A stretch of 64,000 nucleotides of DNA from Lonicera japonica (taxonomy: Eukaryota; Streptophyta; Magnoliopsida; Dipsacales; Caprifoliaceae), in assembly GCA_021464415.1 (NCBI GenBank), contig CM038467.1, positions 24,646,011 to 24,710,010 on the forward strand, given 5' to 3'. Position numbers and translations under genes: made by a program. The notes under the pieces were generated by a model. That model was not told the DNA's origin. It saw only the letters and a list, made by a program, of their open reading frames with translations, and searched no databases. Each line of letters opens with the position of its first letter. The stretch's first letter is position 1. This document shows, piece after piece, positions 39,393 through 50,687 of this stretch.

Positions 39393-39919
39393 TAGAGCAT
39401 GTCCAATAGGCATATGTAAACCATGCTATATAGGATTTGTATAAAATTTACACATTGTCTATAATTTTTTGTGCTCCAATAATATTGTGTAAAATATGTT
39501 ACATTATCTTTTGTGTAAAATGAGTGTATATTTTACACATCCACCTCATCATTTTCTCTCTCTAACTTTTTACAAAAATTTCAAAATAGTATAATTAAAA
39601 ATTAAAAATATATTTTGTAATAAAACTTGTATATTTGAATTATACTCATCAAGATCTTTAAATCAACACCCAATTTGACTATTTAATTATAAATAAAAAA
39701 ATATTTATAAAAAATATTGAATATTATATATTTTATGTGTTTCCATATAATTGGTGTATCATAATTTTACACAAAATTATAAGTATGAACCATTGTAGCA
39801 AAAATGAGAATGTGTATAATTTATATGTAAAATAACTTTTTATCAACCAAATGTCAATTATTTATTAGTTCACATGTTTTTACACATCAATTTTACATAT
39901 TGCTATTGGAGATGCTCTT
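39393..39919. mobile_element. MITE with AGAGCATNTCCAATAG termini
   Basis: The left terminus agagcatgtccaataggca and right terminus tgctattggagatgctct are near-perfect inverted repeats about 525 bp apart, with a very AT-rich interior. This terminus type is widespread in plant genomes. Confidence 0.7.
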
Positions 39920-41735
39920 AGGGCCCAATCAAATAGAACGTTGCATTAATGAATGTTTTGGTGTGCGTCAATAACGCCCATCTAAATTTAAAGCATCTTT
40001 TTTATTTCTTATGAACCGTTTACAAAGCACATTCAATGCAAAATTAGTCTTTGCTCATAGTTTTGAGCCTAACAATTATTTTTATTTGTTGGATTCAGAC
40101 TCGAGATTTTCCGAACCATTTGAAAGTGGCTAATGGTTCTAAGCTTGACTATTTTATTTTATTTTACTTGCTGGTTCAAACATGAGATGCTCGGAATCAA
40201 TTTGTAGGTGAGCGTGAAAAAACACTGGAACACTTTTTACTGTTTCGGCCAATAGAATTAATAGCAAATTAAAATTTGGCCCAAAATTTTAAGAATCTCC
40301 TTACTCAAACTCATTGTATTTAAAAAATTAGTGAATAGCCCAATTTTTAGGATTTAATCTAATTGTTTTTATTTTAGCCCAAATTAGATTTTTTTTCTTT
40401 AATATTCTAGTTTTTTTAAAACTAATATGACTAAATTTTCTTTATTGAATCATAAAGTTGTTATCTCCTTCATTTTTAGGCAATATATAATTAATAATAT
40501 ATTTATCCCCACTAATAATATTTATCATTAGCTCTAATACAATTAATGATAGATATTTATAACAAATGAATATATATCTCTATTAAAATTTATTTTTAAA
40601 TTAGTTAAATAACACACAATACTAATAAATTAAAGGCTACATCTGTCTCTCTACAAAGTACAATTTGCTATTCGTTTGTTTATGGAGGATTTGATGTTCG
40701 ACCCCTAATTCTGGTTGCGCATACGCTTCATTACAAAGAGGAACATAATAGTAAAAAAAACACATTTTTACGGTATTAATTAGTAACGTTAAACTCTAGT
40801 ATTCGTGGCGAAGTATAGGATTTACAAAAAATTCATTGTGAATTTATGTGTTCTTGTAATCATCCAATATATGATCAATATAACCACCAGTAATCTTCTA
40901 TTTGGTCAACGAATAATGATTGTTAAAATATTCATTCTAAGGTCTGTAAACTCTTTCTTCCTACTCTTTTTAACTAATTTATCTTTACAATCCTTTATAT
41001 TTAACATTTTTGATACTTTTATTATAATTGTGTTTTTAATTTTACTTGTTTAATATGATTGTGTTTTGGGATATCCCAATTAACAAAAGTTATCACAAAA
41101 GACATTAATATAACTGTATTTTTAATTTTATTTATATGTAATATTTATTACTAACATGTCTTCTAGATATCCCAATTTTTAATGTTTGATATTTTTAATA
41201 TGATTGTATTTTAAATTTTACTTGTGTAATATCTGTTTTAATATGATTGTATTTTTAGTTTTACTTGTGTGTAATATTTATATCTAATATGTCTTGTAGT
41301 TGCCCCCAATTTAATATTTGATATTTTATATTTACTGCAAGCCAACTTTTTAATTATTTTTAGTATATATTTATCATAAGACAATTAATAATTGTCAAAA
41401 TTTATCAATTATAGTTTAAATTTACATAATTTCAATTTTTAAACTTTTAAAATTTGAATTTAAAACATCCCTATAAGATATACATTCTAGAAATAACTAA
41501 ATGTATATTTAGGTGAATAATAAATTTAAATTTGAAAAGTCCAAAAAGGATAAAATGAAAAAAAACAACTAATTTCTCAAATAGAGTGAGTTAAAAGCAA
41601 AATAATTTAAATTTTTTGGGTTAAAAACAAAAAGACCCTAGAATTAATTAATAACATTTGATCATTTTTTCTTTATAAAACTATATACATAATACACATA
41701 TTATGGATGCAAGAAATTCCCACATTTTCCCGGGG

Positions 41736-41743
41736 TATAAATA
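41736..41743 (+). promoter_or_regulatory. MORF8 TATA box
   Basis: The motif tataaata lies 101 bases before the ATG at 41844, implying transcription from about 41770. This leaves an upstream ATG at 41707 outside the message. Confidence 0.5.
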
Positions 41744-41843
41744 CTCATCTTTCCATCAATCCAAACAGAAGCTTAACAGAACTAAAACCCCCACTTCAAA
41801 ACCCTAAAAACCAAACCGAACTCCACCAATCCTCTCACCTCCA

Positions 41844-44800
41844 ATGTCGTCACTCTCTCTCCGGCTCCGGCGAGTCCTCACTCTCTCCTCCTTCACCCTC
41901 CTCCGCCACCACCACAAACCCCTCCCTTCAATTACCCCACCCCATCTCTCCACCACCCCCCAAAACCCTAACCCTAATCCCATTCACAATCTCCCTTCTC
42001 AACCCATCAGATCCTTTAAATCATCTACCGCCTCCCTCTCCTCGCGAGCGAGACAGCCGTACAATCGAGACAACGAGGATAAGTTCGGCCCCGATGATAT
42101 ATTGTTCGAAGGATGTGATTATAATCATTGGTTGATTACTATGGATTTTCCTAAAGACCCTAAGCCTACGCCTGAGGAGATGGTCGAGACTTATGTTCAA
42201 ACATGTGCCAAAGTTGTTGGAAGGTCCTTTTTTATTTTTGTGTATTTCCTTTTATGTTTCTTTTTGTTGTTTGGTTACTGAGAAAATATAGGGAACAGTT
42301 GGGAATTAGCTTCTTTATGTTAATTTGTTTTGTGTTAGGATGGTGTAATTGCCAAAGCGATTACAATTTTTTGGTGGTGTTATTGCCAAAGCAATAATGA
42401 CCGCTATCAGACCAATGTACAACTTTAAAAGCTTATGCTACAAGTTCGAAAATTAGTTCCACGCCATGACAATGCCATAATTGCTTTGACAATAGAGTAG
42501 CCTAATTTTTTAGGTTGAGCTTAAATTTAGCCGCACTTGAGCGGGGGCGTGGGTGAGCTTAAATTTTGATCCTTTTTGCATTTTTACGATTTAAAAACCA
42601 TTGTCCCTTATTATATAGATTATTTTGAAAAAAGTCCAATTTTGCGCTTTTGTTTTGTAATTCTTGGTGTTTGGGCCCCTTATTCTTCTATGCATATTTG
42701 AGGATGAGTTTGGGGACTCCTTAAATATGGAAGAAGACGGGGAGTGTTGGAGCAAGATTTTGAGGGTTATCTCTCCAAATTTAAATTTAAGGAGATGTTT
42801 GAGGAAGGATTGGAATTGGTCTGAATGTCCCCTAATGCAAGATCCAAAATTTATCTCCATATTTGAGAAAAATCTTAATTGGAGAGCAGTTTTCTATAAA
42901 ACTTTCCCCAAACATGAAAAAAATGAAGTTTGCCATTGGAGAGCTTCTCCACAAAAATGACCTTTTGGGGAAAATTATCCCAAGAAAATTACCAGTAAAG
43001 GATTGGAGATGCTCTTAGAAAACACAGAAAACAAATGGCAACAGGGTTTTATGGTCATTTGTTTAATGTTATCTCTGTTGTTTCTTTAGCTTGGCTTGAA
43101 TTTACTGTATATGAGTGGGGATATGGGTTTGCTTGTAAACTTAGTTTGTATTCATTTCCTGTTTATTATTGGGGAATGAAGGAAAATTAAACGATGAGAA
43201 AAAATATGAACTCTGAAAATGGTTTTGATGACACTTGTAATAGGAAGTTAATGTTGTTGTTGTTAATTTGTCATCATCGTTATCATTATCTTCCATTTTA
43301 GGCTCATATTTTAGTCAATATAGTTAACTGAAATTTCAGCCATATTTGCAGAAATCTATCTGGCTGGTTTGGTCAGATTTTTCATCTGTTCTCCTTCGAT
43401 CCCTGATTGTGGAATTATTATTGGGGACTATTGGAATAAATGGCTAATAGGTTTTGAATTTGAGTAATGTAGAAGGATTTCTTATTTAGTGGAGAGGACT
43501 GTAAAGATTGGTTGTTTGCTGTAACTTTGAATTCTCATGATTATTTTGCGTTGTTTCAGCGTGGAAGAGGCCAAGAAAAGAATTTATGCCTGTAGTACAA
43601 CAACTTATCAGGGTTTTCAGGTTGAGGTGTCGGAGGAAATGTCAGAGAAGTTTCAAAGTAGGTGTCTGGAGCACTGTTTTCTTGCCGTGGTATGATTACA
43701 TGTTACAAATGAATTTATGAATATTTCGAATTTTTTCCTTTAAACAGGTTTGCCTGGAGTTGTATTTGTATTGCCTGATTCCTATATTGATCCTGTAAAC
43801 AAAGAGTATGGAGGTAGGAGTTCTCTTTCTTACTATTAGTTATTGATTCCACCCATGTCTTATATGATTCAAAGAAATGGTTTCAGACTAATACTTGGTC
43901 ATCGAAATCTGTCTTGGGCTGGACCAAATAATATTCCCTCCCTCCCAAATTAAGAGTCTGCGTTTGACGTTCACATTTATTATGGAATGCACTAACTTAA
44001 TCACATTGTAAAGTTGATTACATCTTGAAAAGGAAAGGGGAATCTTAATTTGGGACATCCCAAATAGGAATAGTGCACTCTTAATTAGGGACAGATGGAG
44101 TACATTGTTTGTAATGGTTAAATAGTTTTGACAAAAGTAATAGGATTTGGTGAGTCCCCGAGATTTCCGCCTATTCTGCGACTCATAGCGAGGCCAGTTT
44201 GTTTCACTATGATTATAGGGACGGGAATGGTTTCAGATAATAGGGTACCGAAACTTAAGTCAACTTTGTCATTTTCGAATGGTTCCATCCTTGTCTTTGA
44301 ACCATGTTCCCAAGGCCACAATATCCTTTTTTTGGGTATGTTGCTACTCATTTTGGAATTCGATTTGGATTGGTGCACTGCAAATAACAGGAGACAAGTA
44401 TATCAATGGAACCATCATACCTAGACCTCCCCCTGTACAATATGGAAGGACGGGAGGAAGGTACAATGATCGGAATAGAGAGTTCAACCGACCAAATAGA
44501 CAAAGAGGCCCTTATCAACAAGGGAATACGACATATGGCAACCAGGGACCGACACATGGGGATACAAGGAACTTTGGGCAACAAATTCCTCCACCCCAAC
44601 AGAACTATGGTCCTCCAAGAACGTTTGACAGAAGAGACCCTATGCCAATGAATAATGCTCCGCCATATCAGTCTAATGTTGGCCAGGGGGATAGAGGAAA
44701 TTATAATCGTCAAGAACAAAGAGATTTCCAACCGGGAGTGCAGAGGGATAGAGGAAATTATAATCCTCAAGAACAAAGAGATTTCCAACCGGGAGTGCAG

Positions 44801-45103
44801 AGGAATTATGCGCCATCTGAGCAGAGGGATTTCAGAGGGAATTATGCACCTCCTCAAAGTGGAAGTTATGGTCAAGGAACAGGTCAAAATTTCAGCCAAG
44901 GGGCAGCCTGGGCGGGCGGAAATTACGGGCAAGGAGCGGGCGGAAATTTTGGGCAAGGGGCTGGCGGTGGTTATGGGCCAGCTGGCGGAAATTATGGGCA
45001 AGGAGCAGATGGACCTAATGAGCAAGCAACTGTTTCTGCTTATGGGCAAAGTGAATTTGGACAGGGAGAAAATCAGCCTCCAAACACGCAGAGGCCACGG
45101 TAA
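41844..45103 (+). CDS. MORF8: Multiple organellar RNA editing factor, MORF8/RIP1-like
   Basis: Four coding exons: 41844-42223, 43560-43657, 43748-43813, 44391-45103, giving 418 aa. Residues 1-70 are Ser/Arg/Leu/His-rich and lack acidic residues, as expected for (dual) organelle targeting. The MORF domain follows at about 81-190: [56 protein letters not shown] and [15 protein letters not shown]. The rest is a low-complexity Gly/Gln/Asn/Tyr-rich tail ([18 protein letters not shown]), the feature of MORF8/RIP1 that sets it apart from short MORFs. Within the tail a 17-residue unit around [19 protein letters not shown] is directly repeated. Such proteins bind PPR editing factors and support C-to-U RNA editing in mitochondria and plastids. 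The stop at 45101-45103 overlaps a possible splice donor. Confidence 0.93.
42700..43017. mobile_element. Decayed element in MORF8 intron 1
   Basis: It contains a segment homologous to 29735-29865 and ends with ggattggagatgctctta, the same terminal motif as the MITE at 39393-39919. A matching left terminus was not found, so the left boundary is uncertain. Confidence 0.45.
43932..44102. mobile_element. Stowaway MITE in MORF8 intron 3
   Basis: It starts tattccctccctcccaaatt and ends with the inverted cttaattagggacagatggag followed by ta. This CTCCCTCNNTCCC terminus with TA flanks defines Stowaway elements. The interior is hairpin-forming (aattaagagtc...gactcttaattt-type pairing). Confidence 0.8.
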
Positions 45104-46640
45104 ATAGGGAAAGGCCTAGTAAGATATCTTTTCCTTCACTTATTATTATTTTCTTTTTTCTTTCTTGAATTTGTGTTGGAATCTGTTATGATGTTAAAAT
45201 TCCAATGATGGTACTGGTTGGTCCGGAGTTCTGAAAGAAAATCGCTCTTTCATTTTTAGATGAAGATGTGGAAGTTAAAATGAGATATATGATTTTTTTT
45301 CTTAACTTTGATTATACGAAGTTGTACATTTCTGGTTCATGTTCGTTGCAGCCATAATCGGTCCCTCATCTGGTTTTGCATTCCAAATTGTCATATCCAT
45401 TCTGCAAACATACTATTTCTATGAGACTCTAATTTGTGAGTTCTTAAAATTTTGGTGTTCGGAAAAGAAATTTGCATTCTAACAGAATGGATTAGGTGTA
45501 TATGGATATTAAAAGAACATATGCATTACATGTGTAAAGAATGTCTTAGTTTAACAAAGCTCATTTATGAATTCGCGCTTGAGCCGGTCCGTTTGTGTTG
45601 GACGACTGGATCTAAGGTAAAATTTGTCTAGACAAGCATGAATATGATTCTTTTGAGCTCAACTAGTTTCTTCCTTGGCCCGATTTTAGAAAACCAGTTA
45701 TAGATTTCCATAATCAACAAATGGGTGGTGTTATAAATTGGATTTGAGGACACATACTGCATCAAATAAGTTTTATATATATATGAAAAATTCTTGCTTT
45801 TGATATTGCCTTGTTAGGAAAAGGAACCGTAATGAATATCATGCTTAATATCCTTCCATGCTCGTGGAGAGCAGACAAATTTCGAATTAACAAATGGGAA
45901 ATAGAGGTGCCAAAGCTTGAACCTTGGACCTCCCAGAAAACCAACCTTTGATACCATGTAAAGAACCATCTCTCCCAAAAGCTACGGCTGTTAGGAGAAT
46001 GAATCGTAATGAATATCATGCTTAACATTTTTGGGAGAGATGGTTTTAACATGGTATCGGAGCTTGGTTTTCTAGGAGGTTCAAGCCTCGGTACTTCCAT
46101 CCCCTATTTGTTAATCCGACATTTGTCTGCTCTCCACGTGCGAGTATGGGGTCGCACGTGAAGGAGGGTGTTAAGCATGGTATTCATTACGGTTCCTTCT
46201 CCTAACAACTTAAGCTTTTGGGAGAGATAGTTCTTAACATGCTTCGAGTTAGAAACTTGGATATTTTTAGTATTTTGGGCTTTCTCCTCTGGTTCTGAAA
46301 TTTCCTTCTATATTTGTGGTGGAAGTTTTAGGAAGTTGATAAGTGTAAGCAAAAAATTGTGAAAAGATGTCAGTTTAGTGAAAGGAGGAAGGCAATAATA
46401 CTATTGAATATTCTACTATGCCATATTTGTTGCTCCACTATTTAGTGGTTCTGTTTGTTGACATTTGTGTTTTCCTTTTTTTGCAGATGAAGTAATGAGG
46501 ATATTCAAGAGGTACATGCCTACATGGAGATGGTGGGATAAATATTACCAAGTAGTTTAGTTAGATGCGTGTGAGAGAGGGTGAGGATAATAGAAGGCTG
46601 TTGTCACTGTGGATATTGTCTCGGGTCCTTTTCCTATTTG
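45101..46640 (+). other. MORF8 3' region with candidate alternative terminal exon at 46490
   Basis: A donor-like gtaaat begins at 45101 within the stop codon context CCACG|GTAAAT. A strong acceptor (t-rich tract, ttgcag) ends at 46489. Joining 45100 to 46490 turns CGG-TAA into CGA-TGA, leaving the protein unchanged. Exon 3 (ending at 43813, phase 1) could instead join 46490 in a frame that is open for 23 further codons (GDEVMRIFKRY... to TAG at 46558-46560), skipping the Gly-rich exon. Neither is proven. Confidence 0.35.
45812..46239. mobile_element. Inverted pair of small LTR-like (TRIM-like) repeats
   Basis: The left arm starts tgttaggaaaaggaaccgta and is complementary to about 46130-46208 (tacggttccttctcctaaca). 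The arms continue inward through gtggagagcagacaaat / atttgtctgctctccac and aagcttgaaccttgg / ggttcaagcctcgg. A central copy (45991-46052) is followed directly by tggtatcggagc, close to the initiator-Met tRNA primer-binding site of LTR elements. It can form a very long hairpin in MORF8 downstream sequence. Confidence 0.55.
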
Positions 46641-48829
46641 TTAGAAACTTTAAGCAATGTGTGTGTGATGCTTGAGATATGTGGATTTTGGTGTTCAATT
46701 ACATACATGATTAAATAGGATTGAGCATCAACGATAGTTGGTTGAGTTGGTAAGTGCATGTTTGGATTGAGTTTTGGTTTATTTCTGGAGTCAGAAATGG
46801 TAATTTTACATGAGAAGTTTGAGACCCGTATGCTTTATCATTTGGTCTCGTGATATGAACAATAAATGACTTCATGTGAACTTACAATTTAAAGATTCTA
46901 GGAACAAACCAAATCTCGAAGTAACCGTGCACTAAAAAGTTAACACAAGCGTAGAGAAGAATGCTAAATGATAGAAAATATAATTTTATCTCTGTAGCAA
47001 TTGAACACAAAAAGAAGGCGGCATCAACAATGCACCAAACAGTTTCAAAGTTATTCTTACGTTTTCTATGATAATTTTCGAATTTTCTTTTGGAGTCTAA
47101 TTATCTGAATTTGCATTACAAATCCGGGCCTAAATTGAAGTCGTACCATATAATTGGCTCTAAAGAAAATATATCTGTTGCAATTGAATAGGAAAAGAAA
47201 ATACTATAAGATATGTTTGGTATTATTGTATTAACAAGTATTAATAGTAAATTATAAAATGGGTGTTTTTGAAAAGAAATAAAAACAATAAAAGAGGATG
47301 GTTTTAAAATTCGGTTCATGTCAAAAATAAAATTAGGATGCGGTCCCTGTTTTCTGTTAATACATTGTAAGATTTGATTTTGTTACATCAAGTGGCATTT
47401 GATGTCTGTTTTTGGTAATTAGGATTTGGAATAATGGGTGTTTATACAAACTTCTGTAGTTCAGTTTGGCATTTGGTTGGAAGAAAGCTCGGAGTTATGT
47501 AGGCTAAGTTCTTTGGTTCTCTACTGGGTGTCCGGGCCAGTTTTCGCGCGCTTTGACTAATTCCCGCTCGTGGTTTGTGGCTGTCGTTGGTCAAGCATTA
47601 TTTTGAAAACGTTGGGAGATCCAATAGTTATTTAACTACCCAAATGGCAACAAACTTAAAACCTAATATTTTCTTTTTCATTGCATGGTAATTAATCATT
47701 TCTTTTCCATTGCATAAAATATTCAAATCATCAAATTTTAACATGATTACAAGCTGCAAAATGTCCATAACTAATACAAAAATTGTTAAATGATACAAAA
47801 CTGTGGTGTTTGTTGTTTTTCTATTTTTATTTTTTCAAAAATGTTTAGGTGAAGGAAGGTTACATTAGTTCAATGAAAGTACTTATAATGGTTCTTACAA
47901 ATCGCCCATTAAGAGGGATTGCTGACAGTGAGTTGCGACCTAAGTTTTTAAGCGGAGACGTAGAGTATTCGAATCCATACTAACTCAACTAACCATTGTT
48001 GATGCGTTCCCATGTAATCATGTATACCAAAATACACACTTTTCAGCATCATATAAACATCTAGAAGTTAAAAAATGACTAAAAATAAATTAATTAAGTT
48101 TTGTAAAGTTAAAAAAAAAAAGAAAAAAAGAAGACCAGTGATGTGGTTAGAAAACAAATTATGTTATAAATCAATGATTATGATGAAATTAGTGCAGTCT
48201 TAAGAGGAAAATGTTAGGCTTATTTATATATAAACAAATTTTTTTATAAAAATTAATTTAGCACCACTCAAATAAATTGACGAAGCAACACATTTAATAA
48301 ATTATATTTTTATCTACTTAGTGCCATAACTGTCGGTATAAAAAATTTGTACAAAATTTGAATAAATTTAGCTCTACTTTTCTTGAAAAGTATAAATGTT
48401 ACGCATGTACTTTTAATTAAATAATGCTAGATTCACTCCACTTTAACTTTTCATCCAATTGTGGGATGACATATAGCACTTTAGGCTCCGTTTGATCGCA
48501 AAGTGAAAAATGAAAATAAATAAAGTTAGTTTTGATGAAAAGATAGAAAATAAGTTGAGTGAGAGATGTGATATCCTCTTGATTTTTAAGTTTTTCCATG
48601 AATAATTTTTTTTTGCTTGGTGGTGAGTAAAAATTTTTCACTAAAAATATTGAAGGATGGAGGATATATAATCATAAGATGATTAACATCTCTTACCTTA
48701 TTTTATATCTTTTCACACAAACTAACTAAATTTATTTTCCTTTTCTATCTTTGCAATCAAATGGAGGAGAATGTTAGTTTTAATAAAAGCTTACGAATAC
48801 TAACTTTCTTCTTCAATAAGTTAATATAT
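46641..48829. other. Intergenic region between MORF8 and tRNA-Arg
   Basis: AT-rich, with short SINE-like scraps (gttggttgagttggtaagtgc at about 46736; attcgaatccatact at about 47969) and a family A MITE at 48484-48768 ending about 60 bases before the tRNA. No gene is recognised. Confidence 0.55.
48484..48768. mobile_element. MITE, family A
   Basis: It begins ggctccgtttgatcgcaaag and ends with the complementary tttgcaatcaaatggagg. The interior resembles copies at 2206 and 56247. The termini are the best preserved of the family in this window. Confidence 0.7.
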
Positions 48830-48903
48830 GACCGCATAGCGCAGTGGATTAGCGCGTCTGACTTCGGATCAGAAGGTCGTGGGTTCGACTCCCACTGTGG
48901 TCG
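48830..48903 (+). tRNA. tRNA-Arg (anticodon TCG)
   Basis: A complete cloverleaf: acceptor stem GACCGCA / TGTGGTC with one G-U pair and discriminator G; D arm GCGC...GCGC; anticodon stem TCTGA/TCAGA with loop CTTCGGA (anticodon 48864-48866 = TCG); variable loop AGGTC; T arm GTGGG-TTCGACT-CCCAC. Internal box A (tagcgcagtgg) and box B (gggttcgactcc) are intact. A T-rich stretch (ttattttt) just downstream serves as RNA polymerase III terminator. No intron and no encoded CCA. It reads CGN codons. It sits about 150 bases before the CPSF73-I leader. Confidence 0.96.
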
Positions 48904-49049
48904 TTTATTTTTTACCCTTCTCGTTTTGCAAATTTTAAAGATAAAGTTCTAGGGTTTTAGGCCCCTGTACCTCTATACCACCATAGCCAAGTTCTCATTC
49001 TGAAATTCTCTAAACGTTTATCGATTCTTCCAATTTTGATTTTCAATTC

Positions 49050-49051
<2 letters not shown>

Positions 49052-49080
<29 letters not shown>

Positions 49081-49082
49081 CA
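49052..49082. repeat. (CT)n microsatellite in CPSF73-I leader
   Basis: An almost pure tc run in the 5' UTR exon of copy 1. Copy 2 has only a short ctctcactctc at the equivalent place. Confidence 0.75.
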
Positions 49083-49828
49083 TCATTTCTAATCGAAGAA
49101 GATTCACGGGAAAGAGGTATGTATAATCAATTATCTCATTTATAAGTGTTTTGCTTCCCTTTTTTTGTGAAAGTAATATTAAGCCCTACATTTTATCGAT
49201 AGTCCTGTAACTCTATAAATTGTTTGTAAGGTCCTCTTTTAATGGGTTTCCCTAGGTTTAGTTAGCCTGCTTTGCTTCCTCTCCGTTCAAGGGGCGTTTC
49301 TTCCCAAAGCTTCTTCTTTTGCTACAGTACAGAACAAGGCCTTCGAGCAAAGGCATGATTGAGCCTAGCCTTTAGTTCACTTGCAAGATAAAGTGCCCCT
49401 AGTTTAACGTCCTGGGTGAACGTACATTTCTGAGCAAATGCTATTTACTTCAATATATTCATTGTTCTATATTTCTTGTTTGTCAATTATCTTCGAGCTG
49501 ATCAATTGGTGTAACTAGTTGTTCGTGATGATATGTATGCACACACCCCCAGATGTTGATATACACAATTAAGATATTCAGCGCCACTTTAAGTGCTCTG
49601 CTCGTTGGTTTGAGATTTTTGTGTGTTTCAGAATTCTAAATTCACACTAGGAGCCTCTTATAGTTCATGCCATAGTTCATGTCAAGAGGTTGAGTCATAA
49701 CTTGATGAGGTTCAAACTTTTCATGCAAAATCATCATTTGAGGTTCCAAGAACAAACAAAAACTCGAACCAAACAAGCAGTACAGATGTATGAGTTTATT
49801 TTAAGTGTTGAACAAGAACTGATTATTT

Positions 49829-50390
49829 TTTTTTGATAAGAAAAGAGCTTCATTAATAAGAAAGATGAGTACAATCAGCACAATCAAAGAAAACAGTGGA
49901 TGAGAAATCCAACTGAGCACCTATAATCTAACAAAAACAACAACAAAACAACAAGAAGCCTCCTACGCTGAAAGGAAACAAAAAGGGTCTAAACAAAATA
50001 GAAAATTATCCAAGGAATTAAAAATCTTGGCAGCTTTAGCCCATAGACCCACAATGCAGCACACCATAGACCAAATGTCTTCCACATTACTGAAACGATC
50101 TTCAAAAATTCTCCTATTCCTCTCAATCCATAAAAACCACACTATAGCATGAACAAAAAGCTTCCAAATATCCTTATGGACCCCATTGCTGCCTTTCAAA
50201 AACCAACAGATACCAATAAAATCAGACCACGAACTGGGAACAGCCCCTTCAAAACCAAAACAAATAAAAGCCTTGGCCCATATCCTGCCAGAGAATTCAC
50301 AATGAAGAAGAAGATGATCTGCAGATTCGCCTGCTTTCTGACAAAGAACACACCACGAAGGAGAGATGGACAAATGAGGTCTTCTATATT
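49829..50390 (-). mobile_element. LINE 3' fragment in the 5' UTR intron of CPSF73-I copy 1
   Basis: The minus strand encodes 136 residues (50373 to 49963) with the zinc-binding signature of plant LINE reverse transcriptases: CVLC...ESADHLLLHC, then RIWAKAF, then VWFLWIERNRRIF. The 3' end on the minus strand carries an A-run (T-run on + at about 49829-49836) and the tail ttgataagaaaagagcttc. The duplicate gene copy lacks it: there the flanks aagaactgatt and ttcacctgtttttcaaagg are separated by only about 20 bases (59644-59690). Confidence 0.8.
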
Positions 50391-50687
50391 TGTTTTCATC
50401 TGTTTTTCAAAGGTTACTATTAAAACTATAGCTCTCCATCAGATAGTGAGTGGTGTGCTACTAGCAGAAGTAGATCCCTTGGAGTTAGTTATCTTAGGAG
50501 GATAATGAATCTAAGGTTTGATAGTTACACTCAAAATAGTTGAGTTTGCTGCTTCAATTTAGCAAAATCTATTCAAGCATCAGATTTTTGTATGTTTTAC
50601 GGCGTATTGGAGTTTTAAGTAATTAATTGGATTCCTTTTTCCACAGGAAGCTAAGCAATATTGCTAGTTGATTTCTGTATTAAGTAA

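Larger units (their letters stand above)
36199..41843. other. Gene-poor region between MLO and MORF8 5' ends
   Basis: 5.6 kb between divergent genes. It holds the MLO upstream region, very AT-rich filler, two TIR elements (38478-38809 and 39393-39919), an imperfect palindrome at 39264-39330, an AT-rich diverged repeat at about 41015-41345 (recurring atgattgtatttttaatttt... tacttgtgtaatat) and the MORF8 promoter. Short open frames (e.g. 40805-41053) are composition artefacts. No gene is seen. Confidence 0.6.

Noticed and set aside
40805..41053. 82-codon hydrophobic frame in the gene desert
   Set aside because: Composition is driven by AT-rich DNA inside a diverged repeat. There is no coding periodicity, homology or splice context.
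41707..42135. 142-codon open frame overlapping the MORF8 start in another frame
   Set aside because: Its ATG lies upstream of the TATA box at 41736, and the sequence is a shifted reading of the low-complexity targeting region. The MORF frame has the domain.
44348..45049. Long minus-strand open frame (233 codons) opposite MORF8 exon 4
   Set aside because: It is the antisense shadow of the repetitive Gly/Gln-rich exon, with no domain and no own promoter or splice context.
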